DNA of 9,107 nt from UBA9642 sp964545585 (GTDB lineage: Archaea > Nanobdellota > Nanobdellia > Woesearchaeales > UBA9642). Position 1 is the first letter of the stretch, and each line of letters begins with the position of its first letter. The stretch spans positions 1 to 9,107 of the forward strand of contig CAZJFT010000038.1 in assembly GCA_964545585.1 (NCBI GenBank). The letters run 5' to 3'. Positions 1 through 3,607 of the stretch are shown piece by piece. A model generated the notes under the pieces. It saw only the letters and a list, made by a program, of their open reading frames with translations, did no database searches and was not told the origin of the DNA. Position numbers and translations under genes: made by a program.

Positions 1-572
1 GCAAGGATTAATATAACTAAAGCCATAAATATCATTATTATTACCGTGATATGGAATTCTGCGCCATTAACCAACATTAGAACAGGGTTATCCATCACCT
101 CTTCATCATCAGTGAAGAAGAAATGATCATACATGTCGACCCCAGACACCTGGAATGCCATACCATAAATATCTACTCTATTACCTACAGGATTGCCGAA
201 ATTGAACAACCCCTCAAGACTATTGAAATTCTCTGAACCTAAAATAATATCAGGAGGTGCCACAGGCGTGCTTGCAGAAGCGCCGCCGCCTCCACCGCCT
301 CCTCCCCCACCTCCTCCGCCTCCAGCGATGATAGATTCATCTTCTTTCTCTGAAGGTGCAGTGGTCGTGTCATTTAGCATAGAATCATCATTTATAATAT
401 CTTTATCTTCTATCCCAATGATTTCCTTGACAGGCGCGATAATATTATCTAGTATATATTCCTTCACAGGACTAGAATCATCATTCCAGAAGAAAGCGAT
501 TATAGTGCATGTAATTATGAGAACATATAACGCTATAGCCCACCAAGTAAGGAACCATTGTCTTGAAGCCAT
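1..572 (-). CDS. Membrane-anchored protein with poly-glycine linker (N-terminal part, runs off the window)
   Basis: The minus strand is open from an ATG at 572-570 to the window edge, giving 190 complete codons and no stop. I do not recognise the family. The visible protein starts MASRQWFLTWWAIALYV, and residues 6-29 are a strongly hydrophobic, Trp-rich segment that should be a transmembrane anchor or uncleaved signal. An acidic Asp/Glu/Asn-rich stretch follows (about 30-82), then 14 consecutive glycines (residues 84-97, positions 323-282), then ASAS and a mixed segment of about 75 residues. A second hydrophobic stretch begins near residue 173 and reaches the edge. The glycines use GGA, GGC, GGT and GGG, so this is not a simple trinucleotide expansion. 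The start is supported by a TATA box centred 26 nt upstream, which implies a leaderless mRNA. The middle part is probably outside the cell, joined by a flexible linker (inference). The complementary strand also reads open with a proline run, which is a mirror artefact of the GC-rich linker. Confidence 0.75.
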   Translation of the reverse strand, partial: MASRQWFLTWWAIALYVLIITCTIIAFFWNDDSSPVKEYILDNIIAPVKEIIGIEDKDIINDDSMLNDTTTAPSEKEDESIIAGGGGGGGGGGGGGGASASTPVAPPDIILGSENFNSLEGLFNFGNPVGNRVDIYGMAFQVSGVDMYDHFFFTDDEEVMDNPVLMLVNGAEFHITVIIMIFMALVILIL

Positions 573-593
573 GACACATACCTATAATGCATA

Positions 594-602
594 TTATATA
601 AA
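594..602 (-). promoter_or_regulatory. TATA box for the poly-glycine membrane protein gene
   Basis: Reading the minus strand, TTTATATAA is centred about 26 nt before the ATG at 572. That is the usual archaeal distance from TATA box to transcription start, so transcription should begin at or next to the start codon. No Shine-Dalgarno sequence lies between, which fits a leaderless transcript. Confidence 0.6.
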
Positions 603-671
603 GTTAATTGATTATATGAGGTTAATTGAAAAATATCTATTCAATATTAAATCTGATTTCAAGATTAATAA

Positions 672-681
672 ACTATAAATA
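672..681 (+). promoter_or_regulatory. TATA box for the YdeI/OmdA-like gene
   Basis: ACTATAAATA is centred about 28 nt before the ATG at 705, so the predicted transcription start falls at the start codon and the mRNA would be leaderless. The end of the box overlaps an inverted repeat at 678-694. The box also lies about 75 bp from the divergent TATA box at 594-602, making this a compact two-way promoter region. Confidence 0.6.
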
Positions 682-694
682 ATGCTTCATTATT
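678..694. repeat. 7-bp inverted repeat overlapping the promoter (operator candidate)
   Basis: AATAATG (678-684) and CATTATT (688-694) are perfect reverse complements separated by CTT. The repeat starts within the TATA box and ends about 10 nt before the predicted transcription start, a position where a bound dimeric regulator would block initiation. It could also be chance in AT-rich DNA. Confidence 0.35.
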
Positions 695-704
695 GATTGT
701 TATC

Positions 705-950
705 ATGGTACGCTCATCAGAAGACACATTACATGAATTGCCAAAAGACATGAAAATAGCACTAAAATCATCATCTAAATTGCAGACTGCTTGGGATTCT
801 TTGACGCCGCTAGCACGCAACGAATGGATATGCTGGGTGACATCAGTGAAGACTGAAGAGACAAGAAATAAACATATTACGCGATTAAAAGAAGACTTGT
901 TGAAAGGCAAACGTAGACCATGCTGCTGGCCAGGATGCAAACATAGGTGA
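705..950 (+). CDS. Small YdeI/OmpD-associated (OmdA) family protein
   Basis: An 81-residue protein matching the C-terminal conserved part of the YdeI/OmdA family. The sequence shows ELPKDMKIALKSS (residues 11-23), the helical segment AWDSLTPLARNEWICWV (29-45), TEETRNKHITRLKEDLLKGK (50-69), and the tail RRPCCWPGCKHR (70-81). From memory of the family, the LPxD opening, the SLTPLxRxE(W/F)xxW block and the Arg-rich repeat helix are typical; bacterial relatives have been linked to stress or bacteriocin protection, but biochemical function is unsettled. Cys73, Cys74, Cys78 and His80 could bind a metal (inference). The ATG at 705 is chosen over an in-frame TTG at 693 because the TATA box predicts transcription starting near 705, so the TTG would not be transcribed. 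The gene stands alone and is followed by a short T tract at 952-956. Confidence 0.8.
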   Translation: MVRSSEDTLHELPKDMKIALKSSSKLQTAWDSLTPLARNEWICWVTSVKTEETRNKHITRLKEDLLKGKRRPCCWPGCKHR

Positions 951-951
951 T

Positions 952-956
952 TTTTC
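952..956 (+). terminator. T-tract terminator after the YdeI/OmdA-like gene
   Basis: Five T residues begin 2 nt after the stop codon. Archaeal RNA polymerase terminates at such short U tracts without a hairpin. The tract is short, and the next transcription unit (the tRNA) has its own promoter. Confidence 0.3.
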
Positions 957-961
957 CGGAC

Positions 962-992
962 TTTCATAATATATGAAATCTGATATATGAAA
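962..992. repeat. Inverted and direct repeats upstream of the tRNA promoter
   Basis: TTTCATA (962-968) and TATGAAA (972-978) are perfect 7-bp inverted repeats with a 3-nt spacer. The right half is part of ATATATGAAA (969-978), which recurs at 983-992 as a direct repeat with a 14-nt period. The last copy runs into the A-rich element before the tRNA TATA box. It may be a protein-binding site or the remains of AT-rich slippage. Confidence 0.35.
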
Positions 993-995
993 ATC

Positions 996-1004
996 TTTTT
1001 AAAT
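996..1004 (+). promoter_or_regulatory. TATA box (with BRE) for the initiator tRNA gene
   Basis: TTTTTAAAT is centred about 27 nt upstream of the first tRNA nucleotide at 1028. A purine-rich BRE-like GAAAA lies just before it at 989-993. The spacing puts the transcription start at or 1-2 nt before the mature 5' end, so little or no 5' leader is expected. Confidence 0.6.
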
Positions 1005-1058
1005 GAACTCCTGTTCTGCCCTAACATAGCGGGGTAGAGCAGACAGGAGTGCTCGCAG

Positions 1059-1083
1059 AGGCTCGCACAAACGGGCCGCGAAA
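1059..1083 (+). other. Putative tRNA intron 1, anticodon stem (29/30), about 25 nt
   Basis: Removing these bases joins CAG to GG and gives a fully paired anticodon stem. The region can form a relaxed bulge-helix-bulge: GGCT (1060-1063) with GGCT (1084-1087) as a 4-bp central helix with two G:U pairs, CGC (1064-1066) with GCG (1078-1080) as the intron helix, and 3-nt bulges AGA (1057-1059) and AAA (1081-1083). The expected cut after the second bulge base falls exactly at 1058/1059 on the 5' side. On the 3' side it falls one base before the cloverleaf-based junction, so the intron is 24 or 25 nt. No outer exon helix is visible. An alternative internal hairpin, GGCTCG (1060-1065) with CGGGCC (1072-1077), competes with this fold. 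Position 29/30 is a known non-canonical archaeal intron site. Confidence 0.7.
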
Positions 1084-1107
1084 GGCTCATAACCCTGAGG
1101 TCATTGG

Positions 1108-1140
1108 AGGTTATGACGCGAAAGCGTCCTGGTCGATGAA
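1108..1140 (+). other. Putative tRNA intron 2, T-stem/T-loop junction (53/54), about 33 nt
   Basis: This stretch sits between a perfect T-stem 5' strand (1103-1107) and the conserved T-loop (1141-1147), so it must be absent from the mature tRNA. It contains the hairpin GACGC-GAAA-GCGTC (1115-1128), a GNRA tetraloop on a 5-bp stem. It also contains GGTTATGA (1109-1116), the perfect complement of TCATAACC (1087-1094) covering the anticodon and part of its stem. I could not draw a convincing bulge-helix-bulge at 1107/1108 and 1140/1141, so the insert is supported by the cloverleaf but its splicing mechanism is not. Confidence 0.65.
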
Positions 1141-1163
1141 TTCAAATCCAATCCCCGCTATAC

Positions 1164-1168
1164 TTTTT
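1164..1168 (+). terminator. T-tract terminator of the tRNA gene
   Basis: Five T residues begin 4 nt after the discriminator base and are followed by a run of A. A short U tract is enough for archaeal termination. Some transcription could continue into the operon downstream, which nevertheless has its own TATA-like element. Confidence 0.45.
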
Positions 1169-1183
1169 AAAAAAAGCCTAGGG

Positions 1184-1193
1184 AAAAATAAAG
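1184..1193 (+). promoter_or_regulatory. TATA-like element for the dus-rnhB-peptidase operon
   Basis: AAAAATAAAG is centred about 32 nt before the ATG at 1221, predicting a transcription start near 1212-1216 and a very short leader. It is a weaker match than the other promoters here, and read-through from the tRNA gene is an alternative. Confidence 0.4.
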
Positions 1194-1194
1194 A

Positions 1195-1208
1195 TCGCCT
1201 GTAGGCGA
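1195..1208. repeat. GC-rich 6-bp inverted repeat between TATA box and start of dus
   Basis: TCGCCT (1195-1200) and AGGCGA (1203-1208) are perfect reverse complements with a 2-nt centre. The motif is GC-rich against AT-rich surroundings and lies between the TATA-like element and the predicted transcription start. A DNA-bound dimer here would block initiation, so an operator is plausible. If transcription begins upstream, it would form a short hairpin in the leader, about 12 nt before the ATG. Confidence 0.4.
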
Positions 1209-1220
1209 CATACTTCTAAA

Positions 1221-2171
1221 ATGACAATTCCAAAATTCAAATCAAAATTCTTCCTTGCACCTATGTCAGGGATTACTGATCCTGCATTCAGGTTATTATG
1301 TTCAGAACTTGGTGCCGGTCTCACGACAACAGAATTGACAAGTGTGCACGCGGTAGCGCACAAAGGTAGTGTCGGGAATATTCGCGAGTTTGTAGAATTT
1401 TCAGATAAAGAATCTCCTAGAAGCATTCAATTGTTCGGTTTTGATATAGAGAAGACAGTCAAGGCAGCAAAGATAGTCGAACCATACTTTGACATGATAG
1501 ACTATAATATGGGATGTCCTGCTGATCATATTACTGCGCAGCAGGCAGGAGCTGCGCTTCTTGAAAAGCCAGATCATGTTAAGAAATTATTCGCTGAATT
1601 GGTGAACGCAGTCGATAAGCCAGTGACGCTTAAAGTGAGGGCAGGCATAGATAATAATTCATGTTATCTGTTCAAGAACATCGCAAAAATCGCTGAAGAA
1701 TCGGGCGTGTCAATGATTGCATTGCATGCAAGGACATTAAAGCAAGGATATTCTGGAAATGCAAAAGGCCAATGGGTTTGGATAAAGGAATTGAAAGAAT
1801 CAGTATCGATACCTGTCGTTGGGAATGGGGATGTTGTCAAGCCAGAGGATGCAGAACAGATGTTCAAGGAGACAGGATGTGATTACGTAATGATAGGTAG
1901 AGGCGCACAGGGAAATCCATATATATTTAATCAGATGAAAGATTATTTTGAGAACGGAACATATATGACTCTTAATGACAAAGAGAAACTATCATACTTC
2001 TTCAAATACTTAGAATATGCAAAAGATTACAAAATATCATATGCGCGTGTAAAAGATCATGCAATGGATTACACAAAAGGTATGATTGGTGGAGCAGAAC
2101 TGCGCAGAGGCATCACAATGACAAAAAATATTAATGAGTTGATGAATGTGATGAATAAGGTGGAACAATAA
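1221..2171 (+). CDS. dus: tRNA-dihydrouridine synthase (Dus family)
   Basis: A 316-residue flavoenzyme that reduces uridine to dihydrouridine in tRNA using NAD(P)H and FMN; the target position (probably D-loop) cannot be told from sequence. The N-terminal TIM barrel opens with LAPMSGITDPAFRLLC (residues 12-27). Catalytic Cys99 is in NMGCPADHITA, the general acid donor used by the family. LKVRAG (137-142) supplies the FMN-contacting Lys138, and LHARTLKQGYSG (168-179) supplies His169. GNGDV (201-205) and GRGAQGNPYIF (226-236) bind the FMN phosphate. A helical C-terminal domain follows. Length is normal for the family. The gene is first in an apparent operon, and its stop overlaps the next start by one base (TAATG), so translation is probably coupled. 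It lies directly downstream of the initiator tRNA gene. Confidence 0.93.
   Translation: MTIPKFKSKFFLAPMSGITDPAFRLLCSELGAGLTTTELTSVHAVAHKGSVGNIREFVEFSDKESPRSIQLFGFDIEKTVKAAKIVEPYFDMIDYNMGCPADHITAQQAGAALLEKPDHVKKLFAELVNAVDKPVTLKVRAGIDNNSCYLFKNIAKIAEESGVSMIALHARTLKQGYSGNAKGQWVWIKELKESVSIPVVGNGDVVKPEDAEQMFKETGCDYVMIGRGAQGNPYIFNQMKDYFENGTYMTLNDKEKLSYFFKYLEYAKDYKISYARVKDHAMDYTKGMIGGAELRRGITMTKNINELMNVMNKVEQ
2157..2163 (+). promoter_or_regulatory. Ribosome binding site for rnhB inside the end of dus
   Basis: AAGGTGG lies 7 nt before the rnhB ATG and matches the archaeal anti-Shine-Dalgarno (complement of ACCUCC). It supports the 2171 start and translation within a polycistronic message, in contrast to the leaderless first genes in this window. 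Confidence 0.5.
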
Positions 2172-2848
2172 TGACATTCATAGCAGGCATTGATGAGGCG
2201 GGGAGAGGTCCTATAATCGGTCCATTAGTCATAGTATGTGCAGCGATACCTGAGGACAAGATACATATTCTGAAAGAGAATGGCGTAAAGGATTCAAAAC
2301 TATTATCAGAGAAACAACGCGGAGAGATATTCAAGAACATAGAGCATGCAGTGAAGTTTGAGATGGCGATAATACCGCCTCAAGAGATTGATGAAGCTGT
2401 CAATTCAAAAGAATACAATCTCAATTGGCTCGAGGCGGACAAGGCAGCAGACCTATTGAACAAGATTGATGCAAAACTGGAGAATGACGTTAGTAGGGTG
2501 GTTATTGATTGTCCATCGACGAATATCAATGCGTATAAGAACCATTTCAAAGAACATGTAGATAATGATGAGATAGAATTGATAGTTGAGCATAAGGCCG
2601 ATCTCAACCATCTGATAGTAGGTGCCGCATCAATAATCGCGAAAGAGACAAGGGAGCGCGAATTGTTGAAGTTCAAGAGGAAATTCAAGATAGATTTCGG
2701 CTCAGGATATCCTTCCGATCCAAAGACGAAGGAGTTCATAAAGCATAATTGGAACAAGAAGGAATACCAGCACCTGTTCAGGAAGAGTTGGCAGACATAT
2801 AAAGATTTAGCAGATAAGGGAAAACAAAAGAGCCTGGGAGAGTTTTAG
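2171..2848 (+). CDS. rnhB: Ribonuclease HII
   Basis: A 225-residue RNase HII that cuts the RNA strand of RNA/DNA hybrids and removes single ribonucleotides and primers from DNA. The N-terminus GIDEAGRGPIIGPLV (residues 6-20) holds Asp8 and Glu9 plus the GRG substrate-recognition motif. DSKLLSEKQR (41-50) is the conserved family block. The third and fourth acidic metal ligands are Asp113 in VVIDCPS and Asp144 in HKADLNH. SIIAKETRE (154-162) and SGYPSDPKT (178-186) are typical of archaeal/eukaryotic type 2 enzymes; Tyr180 lies where the family senses the 2'-OH at the RNA-DNA junction. Length fits archaeal enzymes. The catalytic set is complete, so it should be active. It overlaps dus by 1 nt and precedes the C39-like gene by 22 nt. 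Confidence 0.95.
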   Translation: MTFIAGIDEAGRGPIIGPLVIVCAAIPEDKIHILKENGVKDSKLLSEKQRGEIFKNIEHAVKFEMAIIPPQEIDEAVNSKEYNLNWLEADKAADLLNKIDAKLENDVSRVVIDCPSTNINAYKNHFKEHVDNDEIELIVEHKADLNHLIVGAASIIAKETRERELLKFKRKFKIDFGSGYPSDPKTKEFIKHNWNKKEYQHLFRKSWQTYKDLADKGKQKSLGEF

Positions 2849-2862
2849 AGAGAGTTTTAGAG
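2839..2862 (+). repeat. Perfect 12-nt tandem duplication spanning the rnhB stop codon
   Basis: AGAGTTTTAGAG occurs at 2839-2850 and again at 2851-2862. Because 12 is a multiple of three, the duplication gives a second in-frame TAG at 2858-2860, four codons after the first. It also makes up most of the 22-nt spacer before the next gene. It looks like a recent replication-slippage event. Confidence 0.8.
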
Positions 2863-2870
2863 ATATTAAG

Positions 2871-3524
2871 ATGAAATTAGATGTGCCATTAATAACACAG
2901 CCAAAAGATTCAGTAGATTGTGGTATAGCAGGAATAACGATGATTATGCAATATTATAAGAAGAATCTCTCATTTGAAGAAAACAAGAAAAATATAATCA
3001 CTGATGCTGTAGGTACTTATGCGCCACAGCTCGGAAAATATCTTATAGAAAAAGGTTTTGATGTGACGATAATAACTCAACACCCTGCGATGTTCACAAA
3101 CAATGATAAGGGATTAAGCCAGAAGGATATATTGAAGAGGATAGACTCTTTAGCATCAACAAGCAAGAATGAACAGAACAGGAAAGTGCTAAATTATTTC
3201 AGTGGATTCATCAAGAGCGGCGGGAAAATGCTCATAAAAATACCTGATGAAGCCGATATATCAAAGGAATTGAATGTGAAGAGGCCTGTAGCTGCATTGA
3301 TGACAACAAATTTTTTAGATGGAAAAAATCCTGTTTTTAACTTTCATTTCAATGTAATCACTGGAATTGATGATAAATACATTTATGCTAATGATCCGTT
3401 ATGGGATGAACGTGGCGGAAACAAGAGATATCTAAAAAAAGACTTCTTTTACGGATTATACGCTTCAGCATATGCCGATTTGGACAATGCAAGTCTCATG
3501 ATTATAAAGCCCAAAAATTTATAA
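2871..3524 (+). CDS. C39-like papain-fold cysteine peptidase
   Basis: A 217-residue protein with the pattern of the peptidase C39-like superfamily. Gln10 (oxyanion hole) and the nucleophile Cys17 lie in ITQPKDSVDCGIAGITMIM (residues 8-26). The helix after Cys17, with YY at 28-29, is typical. His159 lies in FNFHFNVITGID (156-167), followed by YIYANDPLWDE (170-180), where Asp175 or Asn174 would be the third catalytic member. The central part (about 50-140) is a helical insert. No signal peptide, membrane segment or fused ABC transporter is present, so unlike bacteriocin-processing C39 domains this is probably a stand-alone cytosolic enzyme; some family members are not proteases. It is the last gene of the dus-rnhB operon, 22 nt after rnhB. 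Substrate unknown. Confidence 0.8.
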   Translation: MKLDVPLITQPKDSVDCGIAGITMIMQYYKKNLSFEENKKNIITDAVGTYAPQLGKYLIEKGFDVTIITQHPAMFTNNDKGLSQKDILKRIDSLASTSKNEQNRKVLNYFSGFIKSGGKMLIKIPDEADISKELNVKRPVAALMTTNFLDGKNPVFNFHFNVITGIDDKYIYANDPLWDERGGNKRYLKKDFFYGLYASAYADLDNASLMIIKPKNL

Positions 3525-3549
3525 ACTATTTCTTACCTTAAATCATCAA

Positions 3550-3558
3550 ATTTAAATA
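3550..3558 (+). promoter_or_regulatory. TATA box for smc
   Basis: ATTTAAATA is centred about 54 nt before the ATG at 3608, predicting a transcription start near 3580 and a leader of about 28 nt. Unlike the leaderless promoters here, this leader can hold a ribosome binding site; GTGAG repeats at 3585-3600 partly match one. The spacer between the peptidase gene and smc (3525-3607) holds nothing else that I recognise. Confidence 0.5.
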
Positions 3559-3607
3559 TGAAATAGCGCTTTTTCACGTATTTTGTGAGTAGTGAGTGAG
3601 TTATAGA

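Larger units (their letters stand above)
1028..1160 (+). tRNA. Initiator tRNA-Met (CAU), interrupted by two putative introns
   Basis: The acceptor stem pairs AGCGGGG (1028-1034) with CCCCGCT (1153-1159), giving the A1:U72 pair typical of archaeal initiators; the discriminator is A1160 and CCA is not encoded. U8-A9 follow. The D-stem is GAGC (1037-1040) with GCTC (1051-1054), and the D-loop contains GG. The anticodon loop CTCATAA (1086-1092) carries CAU. The 3' strand of the anticodon stem is CCCTG (1093-1097); its partner CAGGG appears only if CAG (1056-1058) is joined to GG (1084-1085), removing 1059-1083. This restores the three consecutive G:C pairs diagnostic of initiators. The T-stem ATTGG (1103-1107) pairs perfectly with CCAAT (1148-1152), and the T-loop TTCAAAT is at 1141-1147, so 1108-1140 must also be removed. 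The mature tRNA would be 75 nt plus CCA. Identity is secure; the exact splice sites are inferred. Confidence 0.88.

Noticed and set aside
193..678. Plus-strand open frame with a proline-rich run
   Set aside because: It mirrors the glycine run of the minus-strand membrane protein, which has a promoter, a membrane anchor and an open frame of 190 codons. The plus-strand reading has no promoter or recognisable domain.
693..704. TTG start at 693 for the YdeI/OmdA-like gene
   Set aside because: The TATA box places the transcription start close to 705, so the TTG would not be in the mRNA; the extra residues are not family-conserved.
665..1090. Minus-strand open frame across the YdeI/OmdA-like gene and the tRNA 5' half
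   Set aside because: It is antisense to a recognised protein family member and to a tRNA gene, and has no family resemblance of its own.
1176..1183. Short CCTAGG palindrome after the tRNA gene
   Set aside because: A 6-nt palindrome is expected by chance, and nothing else marks it as an attachment or regulatory site. No integrase or displaced tRNA 3' end repeat was seen.
3596..3607. GTG start at 3596 for smc
   Set aside because: It would add four residues before the usual Smc N-terminus and overlaps the GTGAG element that may serve as ribosome binding site for the ATG at 3608.
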